A stretch of 64,000 nt of DNA from JAGVPT01 sp049578505 (GCA_049578505.1 JBAUMC010000007.1:1-64000); one strand, 5' to 3'. Shown: positions 33,658 to 43,163, counted from the stretch's first letter. The notes: a model not told the origin generated them from the letters alone. Numbers and translations: made by a program.

Positions 33658-34377
33658 ATGCCAAGAAAACAAATTCCGATTGTTTGGGTAACGGGCGCAA
33701 GCCGTGGTATTGGTGCGGCTATCGCGCGCGCGTTCGCAGAAAGTGGAGCGCATGTTATATTATCTGGAAGGAGCCTCTACGCCCTTCGCCGAAATGCCGA
33801 GGAAATCAGGGAAACGGGGGGGAGAGCGACAGTTGTCCGGTGTGACGTTGAGTCTGAAAAGAGTGTACATCTCGCATTCACAACGATTTCTAAAAAAATT
33901 GGCCGGGTCGATATCCTTGTCAATAACGCGGGCGCCACATACTTCAAACCGTTCGCAAAAACGACCGTGAAAGAATACGACCATCTCATGGCGACAAATT
34001 TGCGGGGAGTATTCTTGTGCATAAAATCGGTTCTCCCCGGCATGGTGAAGCGAAAGAAAGGGTCCATTATTAATATTTTATCGGTAAGTGCGATTACGAC
34101 GTTCAAAAATTCATCTGCCTATGCCGCAACCAAGGCGGGCCTGCTTGCACTTTCTAGGGGTTTGCGATCAGAGGTTCGGAAAGCCGGCGTTCGGGTCGTT
34201 GATATTTTGCCCGGCGCAGTTGAGACAGAAATGTGGGATCGTGATGAGAGGAAAAAATACCATGAGAAAATGATGCAGCCTGAGGATGTCGCCGAAATTG
34301 TCGTTTCAATCTTCCGGCAGCCGAAACGTGTTCTAACGGAAGAAATTGTCATTCGCCCAGTTGAAGGAGACATATAA
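33658..34377 (+). CDS. Short-chain dehydrogenase, first of two in pterin operon
   Basis: A 239-residue classical SDR. NAD(P)-binding GASRGIGAAIARA (about 14), NNAG (about 86), catalytic Ser in NILSVSAITTF and YAATK (about 154-158). The Arg after the glycine loop (LSGRS) suggests NADPH. Position after PTPS and folE makes sepiapterin/6-pyruvoyl-tetrahydropterin reductase a good candidate; generic FabG-like activity cannot be excluded. The start ATG 33658 lies 10 bases past the folE stop. Confidence 0.88.
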   Translation: MPRKQIPIVWVTGASRGIGAAIARAFAESGAHVILSGRSLYALRRNAEEIRETGGRATVVRCDVESEKSVHLAFTTISKKIGRVDILVNNAGATYFKPFAKTTVKEYDHLMATNLRGVFLCIKSVLPGMVKRKKGSIINILSVSAITTFKNSSAYAATKAGLLALSRGLRSEVRKAGVRVVDILPGAVETEMWDRDERKKYHEKMMQPEDVAEIVVSIFRQPKRVLTEEIVIRPVEGDI

Positions 34378-34380
34378 ACC

Positions 34381-35094
34381 ATGAGCGAATCGTTGAAAAA
34401 TAAAACTGCCATAGTGACCGGTGGGAGCAAGGGGATCGGAAAGTCAATCGCCTTCGTTCTGGCGAATGCTGGAGTCAATGTTGTTCTTGCCGCTCGACAT
34501 CAAAACGATTTGGAATCTGTTGAAAAAGAAATCCGCAAGCAAGGCGGACGCTGCGCTGTCGTTCCAGTCGACGTTTCAGAGGAGGCGGGAGCACATCGCC
34601 TCATAGAAAATGCAACGGCAACATTCGGTGCTATAGATATCCTGGTTAACAATGCTGGGTATGGCATCTTTTCTAAAGTTGTCGATACTGCGGTCAAGGA
34701 TTTCGATGGAATGATGAATGTGAATTTACGCGGCGTTTTCTTGTGCAGCAAAGAAGTGCTTCCTGCAATGATTCGTCAGAGAAGCGGAGCCATCATCAAT
34801 ATCGCCTCTTTGGCGGGAAAGAATTCGTTCGTGGGGGGTGCAACTTATTCTGCGACGAAGTGGGGCCTTCTTGGATTTTCACGTTCACTGATGCTTGAAG
34901 TGCGTGAATTTAATATCCGCGTTGTCGCAATATGCCCCGGCTCGGTCAATACTTCCTTCTCAGATCATTCCAAAAATTCAGATAAAATTATTCAACCACA
35001 GGATGTTGCGGACACAGTCCTTTTTGCGCTCACCATGCCCGCACGTAGCAACGTCAGCGAAATAGATATTCGCCCGACAATAAGCCCGAAGTAA
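34381..35094 (+). CDS. Short-chain dehydrogenase, second of two in pterin operon
   Basis: A 237-residue classical SDR, paralogue of the preceding gene and starting 3 bases after its stop. It has GGSKGIGKSIAFV (about 15), LVNNAGYGIF (about 86), Ser in NIASLAGKNSF and YSATKWGLLGFSRS (about 157). AARHQ after the second strand fits NADPH. Two successive SDRs could carry out the two-step reduction of 6-pyruvoyl-tetrahydropterin, or one may be unrelated. Confidence 0.88.
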   Translation: MSESLKNKTAIVTGGSKGIGKSIAFVLANAGVNVVLAARHQNDLESVEKEIRKQGGRCAVVPVDVSEEAGAHRLIENATATFGAIDILVNNAGYGIFSKVVDTAVKDFDGMMNVNLRGVFLCSKEVLPAMIRQRSGAIINIASLAGKNSFVGGATYSATKWGLLGFSRSLMLEVREFNIRVVAICPGSVNTSFSDHSKNSDKIIQPQDVADTVLFALTMPARSNVSEIDIRPTISPK

Positions 35095-35112
35095 TTTCTT
35101 TAAGATGCTCAT

Positions 35113-36111
35113 ATGGAAATTTTTGATATAACGATCATCGGCGGGGGACCGGTAGGACTGTTTGCATCGTTCTATGCCGGCCTTCGCCACATGAAGACGA
35201 AAATTATTGATGCGCTTCCGGAATTGGGAGGCCAGTTGACTGCCTTATACCCTGAGAAATATATCTACGATGTTGCCGGCTTTCCCAAGGTCGTCGCCAA
35301 AGAACTCGCCAAAAACCTTATCGAGCAGGGACTCCATCACAATCCTACAGTCTGTCTCAATCAAAAGGTTGAGTCGCTTCGCCCTGATGAAGTTGACGGA
35401 CAAAAGATTCTCTCATTGTCGACGCACGATGGGGGAAGCCATAACACAAAGGCGCTTCTCCTTACCGTCGGCATCGGTGCATTCGTGCCGCGCCGACTCG
35501 ACCTTCGAGGCTTAGATGCTTTTGAAAGTCGATATGTTCATTATTTCGTGAAAGATAAATCTATCTTTAAGGGCAAGGACCTTTTGATCGTCGGAGGAGG
35601 CGACAGTGCAGTTGACTGGACGTTGAATTTACAGGATACCGCACATCACATTACGCTCATTCATCGACGGGATGAATTTCGCGCTCACGAGGATAGTGTA
35701 AAGAAACTGATGTCGTCCGGTGCGGAGGTCAAACTGTGGTTTGAAGTCGATTCCGTTGCCGGTAATTCTTCGATCGAGCGGGTTGTTATCAAGAATAATA
35801 GGACCGGCGAATTGGAACCATTGAAGGTCGACCACCTTCTGCTTAATTTGGGTTTTGTGGCAAGTCTCGGTCCGCTTCGGGACTGGGGCCTTGAAATTGA
35901 AAAAGGGGATATCAAGGTTACTACAAAGATGGAAACCAATATTCCGGGCATTTACGCCGCCGGAGATATTGCTACTTTCCCCGGAAAGCTCAAACTTATC
36001 GCCACTGGTTTCGGTGAGGCTGCGATTGCGGTGAATAATATTAAATCGTTCATTGACCCGAAAGCAAGGTTTTTCCCCGGACACAGCAGCGATTTGAAAT
36101 CGAAAAAATGA
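35113..36111 (+). CDS. Ferredoxin-NADP reductase, thioredoxin reductase-like type
   Basis: A 332-residue flavoprotein of the TrxR-like ferredoxin/flavodoxin-NADP reductase family found in Chlorobi and Firmicutes. FAD motif IIGGGPVGLFASFYAG (about 8), NADPH motif LIVGGGDSAVDWTLNL (about 156) and GIYAAGDIATFPGKLKLIAT (about 277) with the closing helix. The redox CxxC of thioredoxin reductase is missing; in its place is the GGDSAVDW helix, as expected. It recycles reduced ferredoxin or NADPH. It follows the SDR genes by 18 bases. Confidence 0.93.
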   Translation: MEIFDITIIGGGPVGLFASFYAGLRHMKTKIIDALPELGGQLTALYPEKYIYDVAGFPKVVAKELAKNLIEQGLHHNPTVCLNQKVESLRPDEVDGQKILSLSTHDGGSHNTKALLLTVGIGAFVPRRLDLRGLDAFESRYVHYFVKDKSIFKGKDLLIVGGGDSAVDWTLNLQDTAHHITLIHRRDEFRAHEDSVKKLMSSGAEVKLWFEVDSVAGNSSIERVVIKNNRTGELEPLKVDHLLLNLGFVASLGPLRDWGLEIEKGDIKVTTKMETNIPGIYAAGDIATFPGKLKLIATGFGEAAIAVNNIKSFIDPKARFFPGHSSDLKSKK

Positions 36112-36114
36112 ACG

Positions 36115-37071
36115 ATGAAGCCCCCACAGCAACTTCTTATCACATACCCTTTAACGCAAAGTCAATTACGAAGAATTACCGAAGCCTCTACTCTTGTTGA
36201 GGTCTGCTACGCGCCAAACATTGAAGAAGCAAGAGGAATAATCGCCTCGACAGAGATCCTCTTTGGAGATATTCCCAAGGAACAGTTCCTGCTGATGCGT
36301 AGGTTGAAGTGGGTACAAATATCAACCGTCGGGGCTGACAGATTTTTATATCCCGAATTATTACAGAGCGATGTTGCCCTTTGCTGTTCTCGAGGGATGC
36401 ACAAGTACCAAATGACCGAACTCCTGTTTGCAATGATGATTGGCATAACGCGGAAACTTTTTTTATATCATGACCTTCAAAAAGAAGCGGAGTGGACAGC
36501 AGCTTTCATCAAGGAGTCGGATGTTATTACCGGTAAGACACTGGGGATTGTAGGTTTAGGTTCAATCGGAAGCTTGATGGCGAAAGTTGCACATTCATTT
36601 GGAATGAGGGTCATCGGAACAAAACGAACGCCGCAGCCCGTAGAATTCGTCGATGAAGTATTAGCACCATCTCAACTCGAAATATTGCTGAGGGTTTCCG
36701 ACCATGTAGTCAACGTTACGCCCTTAACGCCTCTAACGGTAAAGATGTTCGGTGAAAAGGAATTTGCGGCAATGAAACCCGATGCGATATTTTATAATTT
36801 CGGAAGGGGTGCTTCGGTGGACGCCGACGCTCTCATAAGAGCGCTGGAAAGGGGGACAATAAAAGCAGCGGCACTAGACACGTTTGAGGAAGAGCCATTG
36901 CCGAGAAATAACCCGCTCTGGAACGCCAAAAATGTTTTCATCACACCTCACATCGGCGGTCCCATCCCACACTACTACCATTTACTTACGGAAATATTCA
37001 TCGACAACTTGAAACGGTATCTTAGCGGCAAGCCTTTCGCGACTGCCGTTGATAAAGCAAAAGGATATTAG
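36115..37071 (+). CDS. D-2-hydroxyacid dehydrogenase family protein
   Basis: A 318-residue NAD(P)-dependent 2-hydroxyacid dehydrogenase. The Rossmann motif GKTLGIVGLGSIGSLMAKVA (about 140-159) and the catalytic trio are visible: Arg in FYNFGRGASVD (about 229), Glu in DTFEEEPLP (about 262) and His in ITPHIGGPIPHY (about 280). The substrate is unknown (glyoxylate/hydroxypyruvate reductase-like is common). It begins 3 bases after the ferredoxin-NADP reductase stop. Confidence 0.9.
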   Translation: MKPPQQLLITYPLTQSQLRRITEASTLVEVCYAPNIEEARGIIASTEILFGDIPKEQFLLMRRLKWVQISTVGADRFLYPELLQSDVALCCSRGMHKYQMTELLFAMMIGITRKLFLYHDLQKEAEWTAAFIKESDVITGKTLGIVGLGSIGSLMAKVAHSFGMRVIGTKRTPQPVEFVDEVLAPSQLEILLRVSDHVVNVTPLTPLTVKMFGEKEFAAMKPDAIFYNFGRGASVDADALIRALERGTIKAAALDTFEEEPLPRNNPLWNAKNVFITPHIGGPIPHYYHLLTEIFIDNLKRYLSGKPFATAVDKAKGY

Positions 37072-37084
37072 CGTAAGAATGCCG

Positions 37085-37122
37085 GAGACACAACAAAATG
37101 CTCGGGCATTCTGTCGTGTCTC
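37085..37122. terminator. Long hairpin between convergent genes
   Basis: Arms 37085-37101 (GAGACACAACAAAATGC) and 37106-37122 (GCATTCTGTCGTGTCTC) pair over 17 positions with two mismatches and a TCGG tetraloop. It lies between convergent genes and probably serves as a bidirectional transcription end or RNA-stability hairpin; there is no T-run. Confidence 0.55.
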
Positions 37123-37145
37123 AGCAAAAGGCAGAAGAATCGCTT

Positions 37146-37619
37146 TCAAGGATGTTCATGATGGTGGCTCATTCCCTCGGAGTGGTCTTCTCCCATATGT
37201 TCACGCGCCTCAGCTCGAAGTACTTCACGCCATTCTTTTTGTTGTTCGGGCGTAAGGATTTTGTTCGCTTCGAACCAACCATCGAGCTTGTTGACATGTA
37301 AAGCAGTTTCGTTTGCAGCGACCTCATTTATTTGTTTCTCTATTGCGTCTTTGTCCGGAGCATCCGACGACAAAAGGCGGCCTAATTCAAGCTTCGAAAG
37401 AGCCAATTTTGACCGAAGTTCGATGGCTTTCTTGTCGGTTTCATATTTTAAATCCTTCATTTGTTTTTTCTGCTCGTCGGTGAGTTTTAACTTGGCGAGA
37501 AAGTTTGTTTTACCCATATGCTCCATTGGCCTCTTCATCGGCTGCTCATGCGATGGTTCCTGGGCTTTGATGATGCCGGTTAATGCGACGACCAACATCA
37601 CCACTAAGTATTTCTTCAT
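37146..37619 (-). CDS. Spy/CpxP-like periplasmic protein
   Basis: A 157-residue exported, nearly all-helical protein of the Spy/CpxP/heavy-metal resistance type. Signal peptide KKYLVVMLVVALTGIIKAQ (about 2-20), then FLAKLKLTDEQKKQMKDLK (about 39-57) and ILTPEQQKEWREVLR (about 119), the paired LTxxQ motifs of LTXXQ proteins. The tail is His-rich (HMGEDHSEGMSHHHEHP) and could bind metal. Start 37619 has AAGGAG 6 bases upstream; longer frames run to 37691 without support. Likely chaperone-like or metal-sensing. Confidence 0.82.
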   Translation of the reverse strand: MKKYLVVMLVVALTGIIKAQEPSHEQPMKRPMEHMGKTNFLAKLKLTDEQKKQMKDLKYETDKKAIELRSKLALSKLELGRLLSSDAPDKDAIEKQINEVAANETALHVNKLDGWFEANKILTPEQQKEWREVLRAEAREHMGEDHSEGMSHHHEHP

Positions 37620-37762
37620 AGAAACTCCTTGTAAAGTGTACGAATGGGGTACAATGAGAACCTGTACCGTGTAGCAATATGACATTTCCACGGAGGAATA
37701 AGTTTAACGGTATTGTCCTTGAAAAAGAAACGTCATTTGTCTATCTTACAATCACCAACACA

Positions 37763-39868
37763 ATGAAAATGCGAAAATATTATTATGTCTTCTTAGTTGG
37801 CCTTCTTTTTTCTGGGGAAGGATGCCAGGTGTATAATGGGGCCGCGGTATTTATCAGCCAGCGGTACACGAATACCGTCGCGTATTTCAACACCTACTAT
37901 AATGCTCAAACGGCTTTTGATGCCGGTGAAAAAGAAGTGCTTGACGCCCAAGTCGCACAAATGGGCAGGCCGATTTCGACTGCACCCGAGCCGCCGCTTT
38001 CTCAGGTTGGCAAGGATAAATTTAATCTTGCTATTGAAAAAGCCTCTAAATTGTTGTCATTCTACCCGACAAGTAAATGGGTTGTTGATGCTCTTCTCAT
38101 GATAGGGAAATCATACTACTATCTCGGGGACGATGTAAAGGCCGATCGAAAATTCCTGGAACTGTTTGGAAAGTTCCCTGACAGCGATTTACGCTTTGAA
38201 GCAGAATTGTGGTACGGCCAGTCCCTCATCCGACAGAAACGATCGGATGAAGGCCTCCAGACGCTTGAACGCCTTTATACAGATGCTGTTGAGAAGAACC
38301 AGAAGCAAATTGCTGGTTTAGCATCGTTCTCTATTGGAAAATATTATTGCATCAATCAAAATTACGATAATGCGATAACGTACTTCCAACGATCCTTGGA
38401 AACATCGGGTGATGACAGGTTAAATGCTGAAACCGAATTACAGATCGGCTTCTGCTATGTTGCACTGGGCAACGATCAGAAAGCATCGCTCTCATTTACA
38501 GCAGTTGATGGATTTGACCCAGAGTATACGACGTCTTTCACCGCCAAAATTGAGGGCATTAAAATTCTTATCCGGTCACACCAATATGAAGAAGCGCAAA
38601 GCCGTCTCGAGAAGCTTCTCAGTAACGCAAAGAACTCCGATAATTTTTCAAAGATCCAATTACAAATCGGAAAACTCTACCTCACTCAAAACAAAATAAC
38701 CGAGGCCATCGCAAAGTTTTCGTACCTCGATACGGCGTACGCAAAAACCGACGATGCGGCAAAAGGATATTACGCACTGGGGAACATCTATGAAAACATT
38801 CAGACGAACTATCCCAAGGCGGCATTGAATTACAGCAAGGCAAAAACCGAATATCCTGCGTCGGTCGTCACCCTCGACGCAACAAAAAGAGCTGACGCGT
38901 TTGTAAAATACTTTTCGCTTTACTCAGAAATGGGACGCCAAGACAGCCTTATCCGTGAAATCAAAGGAAGAAAGGCGAAACGCGATTCTTTGGCTCTTGC
39001 TGCCGACACTTTGCGCTTGATAGACAGTGCCCTAACATCTTCCAACAATACGACAGCTCTTCCAGATTCTCAACGCTCGAAGTTGCTGGCGGCAAAGGAT
39101 TCGCTGACTCGGATCGATTCGCTCAAAAAAGTATTGAATATACATCTGCTGGCTCTCGAAACTCGAAGCATAGATTCTCTCCGTCAGGCTGTAGTAAGAG
39201 CACACTTCGAGTTGGCTGGAGTTTTTTACCTTGAACTCGAAATTCAGGATTCTGCATTTTTCTGGTATCAAAAGGTGATTACTGAGGGGGGGCAAACCGA
39301 ATATGCGCCGCGCGCTTTCTTCACACTCGCTGAAATTTTCAGAACATCCGGTGCAACTGGAAAAGCCGACTCACTGTACTCAACACTCATTGCACAGTAT
39401 CCGGAATCTCAGTATGCCCAAGAATCGCGCAGGATTTTGGGGATTCCTTTGCTTGTTGCGGCCAAAGATACTGCGGAAGAATTGTATCTGAATGCGGAAG
39501 CGTATTTTGACAGTGCAAACGCTGAAACAGCGCTGCCGCTATTAACGAAAATTGTGGATAAAAATTATTCATCCCCTTATACCCCAAAAGCGTTGTATAC
39601 GATTGGCTGGCTGTACGAAAACAAGTTGGACAATGAAGACAGTGCGAGCATAGTGTACCGTCGCTTAATTGCTGCGTATCCCACATCGGAATATGCTCTT
39701 TCCGTCATGCCAAAAGTGCAAGAAGAGGATAACTCAAGAAGAGATGCTGCGCAAAAAGCAGCCCAGGAACTTGCCCAAAAGAAGAAAAAAGAAGCGGAAG
39801 AAAGCAAGGCTGCAAAAGATATCAAAGTGGAAAAGCCTAATCCCAACGTGAACAAAGCGCAACCGTAA
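37763..39868 (+). CDS. Large TPR lipoprotein (PorW/SprE- or BamD-like)
   Basis: A 701-residue TPR protein with a lipoprotein signal peptide: MRKYYYVFLVGLLFSGEGC with lipobox Cys at about 21. After it comes RYTNTVAYFNTYYNAQTAFD, like the start of PorW/SprE proteins of Bacteroidota type IX secretion, then BamD-like TPRs through most of the length (FYPTSKWVVDALLMIGKSYY, LLIRSHQYEEAQSRLEKLL, ALYTIGWLYENKL). The last 50 residues are a charged Lys/Glu/Ala tail. It is probably anchored in the outer membrane and acts as a scaffold. The frame is open upstream to 37679, but ATG 37763 gives the signal peptide. Confidence 0.82.
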   Translation: MKMRKYYYVFLVGLLFSGEGCQVYNGAAVFISQRYTNTVAYFNTYYNAQTAFDAGEKEVLDAQVAQMGRPISTAPEPPLSQVGKDKFNLAIEKASKLLSFYPTSKWVVDALLMIGKSYYYLGDDVKADRKFLELFGKFPDSDLRFEAELWYGQSLIRQKRSDEGLQTLERLYTDAVEKNQKQIAGLASFSIGKYYCINQNYDNAITYFQRSLETSGDDRLNAETELQIGFCYVALGNDQKASLSFTAVDGFDPEYTTSFTAKIEGIKILIRSHQYEEAQSRLEKLLSNAKNSDNFSKIQLQIGKLYLTQNKITEAIAKFSYLDTAYAKTDDAAKGYYALGNIYENIQTNYPKAALNYSKAKTEYPASVVTLDATKRADAFVKYFSLYSEMGRQDSLIREIKGRKAKRDSLALAADTLRLIDSALTSSNNTTALPDSQRSKLLAAKDSLTRIDSLKKVLNIHLLALETRSIDSLRQAVVRAHFELAGVFYLELEIQDSAFFWYQKVITEGGQTEYAPRAFFTLAEIFRTSGATGKADSLYSTLIAQYPESQYAQESRRILGIPLLVAAKDTAEELYLNAEAYFDSANAETALPLLTKIVDKNYSSPYTPKALYTIGWLYENKLDNEDSASIVYRRLIAAYPTSEYALSVMPKVQEEDNSRRDAAQKAAQELAQKKKKEAEESKAAKDIKVEKPNPNVNKAQP

Positions 39869-39896
39869 TAACCGACGATCACTTCTGCAGGAACGC

Positions 39897-40664
39897 ATGA
39901 TTCAAGAACATGCCCCTATCCGCACTGTAAAAGAAATTGGATTGAATATTTTTCAGCTTTCTTTTCTCTCCTCCTCAATCTCTCTCAGCGCGCTTCCCGG
40001 ACAATTTGTAAACGTCAAAGTCGAAGATTCTGCCGTTCCATTGCTTCGCCGTCCGTTTAGCATTTTTTCCGTGGAAAGGGAGACCGTTTCAATCATCTTT
40101 AACGTTATCGGCCTTGGAACGAAATTATTATCACAGAAGAAACCGGGTGAGACCCTCGACGTTCTTGGACCTCTTGGAAAAGGTGTATTTCCGGATAACG
40201 ACAAAGCAGTCAAAACGGCATTGTTGGTCGCCGGAGGACTTGGCGTTGCCGCTTTCCCTTTCTTGAACTCTCGGTTGCGTAAGACAAAAACAGTTGTTTC
40301 ATTTCTTGGGGCACGTACATCGTCGAATGTTGTGCGGATCGGCTTAGACAATATTCACATAGCAACGGACGACGGGAGCGAAGGGCTCCATGGGACTGTC
40401 GTTGATTTATTGAAGAATTTTCTCAATGAGCATCCAATAGACGGCCCCAGAATTTATACTTGCGGACCGACGGCGATGATGCGCGAAGTGGCTAAAGTTT
40501 CCCGCGAAAAGAATATTCCGTGCTCTGTAGCTCTCGAATGTGAAATGGCATGCGGGATTGGACTTTGCCAGGGCTGCCCTGTTGAAACCGTCAACCACGA
40601 AAAAAAATACCGCCTGGTCTGCAAGGACGGACCTGTCTTTGAAGCCAGTGAAATAAGGTTTTAA
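39897..40664 (+). CDS. pyrK: Dihydroorotate dehydrogenase electron transfer subunit
   Basis: A 255-residue PyrK. FAD-binding region with PLLRRPFSIFSV (about 43-54), NAD-binding GLGVAAFPFL (about 112) and YTCGPTAMM (about 187), and the 2Fe-2S cysteine cluster CEMACGIGLCQGC (about 213) plus VCKDGPVF. It feeds electrons from PyrD's FMN to NAD+ in de novo pyrimidine synthesis. pyrD starts 3 bases after its stop. Confidence 0.96.
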   Translation: MIQEHAPIRTVKEIGLNIFQLSFLSSSISLSALPGQFVNVKVEDSAVPLLRRPFSIFSVERETVSIIFNVIGLGTKLLSQKKPGETLDVLGPLGKGVFPDNDKAVKTALLVAGGLGVAAFPFLNSRLRKTKTVVSFLGARTSSNVVRIGLDNIHIATDDGSEGLHGTVVDLLKNFLNEHPIDGPRIYTCGPTAMMREVAKVSREKNIPCSVALECEMACGIGLCQGCPVETVNHEKKYRLVCKDGPVFEASEIRF

Positions 40665-40667
40665 ACT

Positions 40668-41609
40668 ATGGACGAATCATTTTCATTGAAGGATGTTCGA
40701 TTCCGCAATCGTATTTTTGTCGCCTCCGGTACATTTGGCTATGGTGATGAGGTAACGGAATTGGTCGACGTCGATAAGCTTGGCGGCATCATGACGAAAT
40801 CTCTCTCGTTGAAGCCACGCGACGGAAACCCTCCTCCCCGGATTACTGAAACGCCCAGCGGAATGCTGAACTCAATCGGACTTGCGAACATCGGCGTTCA
40901 TAAGTTTATCGAGGAGAAGATTCCTATACTTGAAAAATGTACCTGCGCTATCATCGCCAATATCGCCGCAAGCTCAGTGGAGGAGTACTGCAGTGTCCTT
41001 GAATTGCTAGACCCCTACCAACGCGTCGACGGTTTTGAAATCAACGTCTCGTGCCCGAATGTTAAAGAGGGGGGCCTGAGTTTTGGAACCGACGTTGTTA
41101 AAGTAGCCTTGATTACAAAAGAGCTTCGTAAACGTACTAGAAAACCTCTCATTCTTAAACTAACTCCGAACGTTACTCACATTTCAGAATTTGCGCGCGC
41201 TGCAGAAGCTGAAGGCGCTGATGCTGTTTCCGTTATCAACACACTCATTGGCATGGCTGTAAATATTCATACGAGAAAGCCGAGGATTTCAACCGTCACC
41301 GGAGGGCTGTCCGGTCCGGCGATCAAACCAATCGCCCTTGCGAAAGTTTTTGAAGTCTACAAATCGGTCAAGATTCCAGTGTTCGGAATAGGAGGGATAA
41401 GGACCTGGGAAGATGCAATTGAATTTTTCCTCGTCGGCGCAAGTGCTGTTCAAGTCGGTACCGAAAATTTTGTCAACCCTGCTTCGGCAGTCGGAATTTC
41501 GAATGGAATTAGGGATTACTGCCTGCACTACTCAATCGACAGCATCTCGCAATTAGTGGGAACCCTGAATGCGGATGCAAACGTCTCTGTTATTCAAAGC
41601 TGGCTTTGA
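40668..41609 (+). CDS. pyrD: Dihydroorotate dehydrogenase, class 1B catalytic subunit
   Basis: A 313-residue FMN enzyme oxidising dihydroorotate to orotate. Typical class 1B segments are FVASGTFGYGDEV (about 15), TPSGMLNSIGLAN (about 64), FEINVSCPNVKEGG (about 122), LKLTPNVTHI (about 161) and IGGIRTWEDAIEFFLVGASA (about 243). PyrK, directly upstream, makes it the NAD-linked heterotetramer. Confidence 0.97.
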   Translation: MDESFSLKDVRFRNRIFVASGTFGYGDEVTELVDVDKLGGIMTKSLSLKPRDGNPPPRITETPSGMLNSIGLANIGVHKFIEEKIPILEKCTCAIIANIAASSVEEYCSVLELLDPYQRVDGFEINVSCPNVKEGGLSFGTDVVKVALITKELRKRTRKPLILKLTPNVTHISEFARAAEAEGADAVSVINTLIGMAVNIHTRKPRISTVTGGLSGPAIKPIALAKVFEVYKSVKIPVFGIGGIRTWEDAIEFFLVGASAVQVGTENFVNPASAVGISNGIRDYCLHYSIDSISQLVGTLNADANVSVIQSWL

Positions 41610-41636
41610 TTTCTGCAATTTAGTCTATCGCACTTT

Positions 41637-42941
41637 GTGACTCAAACCCGATCTACAACCGAATACCTTTACGGCCTGCAGACTTTTGGAATGAAGCTCG
41701 GCTTGCACAACATTCGAGCGCTGCTCCACTTTTGCCATGATCCCCACAAGCAATTTCGGTCTGTTCATGTTGCCGGTACAAACGGAAAAGGGTCAACCTC
41801 ATCCATGATCGCTGCGGTGCTTCAATCGACGGGTTACAGGACCGGATTGTACACTTCACCTCATTTAGTGCAATTCAATGAACGGATTCGCATTAACGGT
41901 GAGATGATATCTGATTCGAACCTTGCCCGATATACTACTTTATTTCGCCCCCGAATCGATGCTCTGAAAGCAACCTTTTTTGAAGCAACGACCGCAATCG
42001 CCTTCAAATATTTTGCAGATCAAAAGGTCGATATTGCAGTTATTGAAACTGGATTAGGGGGAAGGCTCGATGCGACGAACGTTCTTGTTCCTGAAGTTTC
42101 TGTAATTACCTCGATCGCAAAAGACCATACGCAGTATCTCGGCAAGACGCTGCAAAAAATTGCTTTTGAAAAAGGAGGTATCATTAAGCCCGGCAAAGCG
42201 TGTGTTGTTGGAGTAAGAAGCCAGCTCTCTCTCCGGGAATTGAGAAAAATTGCAGCGCAGCGTCGATCACAATTTATCACGACCGACAATGTGCGGTCGT
42301 CAAAGGTGAACGCGGTTGAAAACGGTTTTCAGGGGGTAGATTTCGTAACTGAAAATCATTCATACAAAAATCTCCATATTCCGTTGATCGGTGAGAACCA
42401 GATCAGGAACGCTGAAGTTGCAATTACCGCACTCGAATACTTACAAACAAAAGGTGTTGCCATCACCGCGCACGCGGTTCGACAAGGATTCACACATTTG
42501 CAGCGCTTGACGGGGATTCGTGGTCGATTTGAAACCTTACGGCGGCATCCACTAGTGATTCTCGATGTCGGCCACAACCCCGAAGCTATTTCAGCTATTG
42601 CTGCCTCGTTGCGGGCTCTCTCTTATAGGAGACTTATTCTCGTGTTCGGTGTTATGAAAGATAAAGATTACAAGTCAATGGTCCGAATTCTCTCTAGCTT
42701 GAACCCAATTGTTTATGCCGTTCAACCTGCAATGGAGAGGGCATTACCGGCTGCAACTATTACCGATGTTTTCCGGAGGATGAACTGCATAGCCTATGCA
42801 CCTGGAGTCGTGTCTGATGGAATTCGAGAAGCTTTGCGAACTCAAAAAGAAAATGATTTGTTATTGATCTGCGGTTCACATTATGTTGCAGGCGAAGCCT
42901 TGCAAGCCATTCAAGCGATGCACCTCCGAAAAAGTTCTTGA
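41637..42941 (+). CDS. folC: Folylpolyglutamate / dihydrofolate synthase
   Basis: A 434-residue Mur ligase-type enzyme that adds glutamate to folates (and often also makes dihydrofolate). P-loop VAGTNGKGSTSSMIAAVL (about 44), LYTSPHLVQFNERI (about 72-85), ETGLGGRLDATNV (about 137), IAKDHTQYLG and LDVGHNPEAISAIAASL (about 310). The start is GTG 41637 with no strong Shine-Dalgarno; translation may be partly coupled to pyrD, 27 bases upstream. Confidence 0.95.
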   Translation: MTQTRSTTEYLYGLQTFGMKLGLHNIRALLHFCHDPHKQFRSVHVAGTNGKGSTSSMIAAVLQSTGYRTGLYTSPHLVQFNERIRINGEMISDSNLARYTTLFRPRIDALKATFFEATTAIAFKYFADQKVDIAVIETGLGGRLDATNVLVPEVSVITSIAKDHTQYLGKTLQKIAFEKGGIIKPGKACVVGVRSQLSLRELRKIAAQRRSQFITTDNVRSSKVNAVENGFQGVDFVTENHSYKNLHIPLIGENQIRNAEVAITALEYLQTKGVAITAHAVRQGFTHLQRLTGIRGRFETLRRHPLVILDVGHNPEAISAIAASLRALSYRRLILVFGVMKDKDYKSMVRILSSLNPIVYAVQPAMERALPAATITDVFRRMNCIAYAPGVVSDGIREALRTQKENDLLLICGSHYVAGEALQAIQAMHLRKSS

Positions 42942-42968
42942 CAATTAAAGCATTTACCTCTATATTTC
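42938..42968 (+). promoter_or_regulatory. Promoter of rho and long leader
   Basis: TTGACA (42938-42943), a 17-base spacer and TATATTTC (42961-42968), close to both the general and the Bacteroidota consensus. It overlaps the end of folC and would give rho a leader of nearly 190 bases (to 43163), in which no reading frame is seen. Long rho leaders often serve autoregulation. Confidence 0.6.
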
Positions 42969-43163
42969 AATTAATAGAATAGTTCGTGTGAGAAGGGTTT
43001 TTTGCTAAAGGTTTAACACTTCTAGATTACCCCGTTTGTTGCCAATTATCAGACCTTAAACAATCAAGCAGCGGTATTATTTTTTGAGGTACGTTCAACG
43101 AGTGTGATAATTACCTCCCCACGAGTTAAATAATCAATTTTTTATTGAAGGGATATTTCCACC

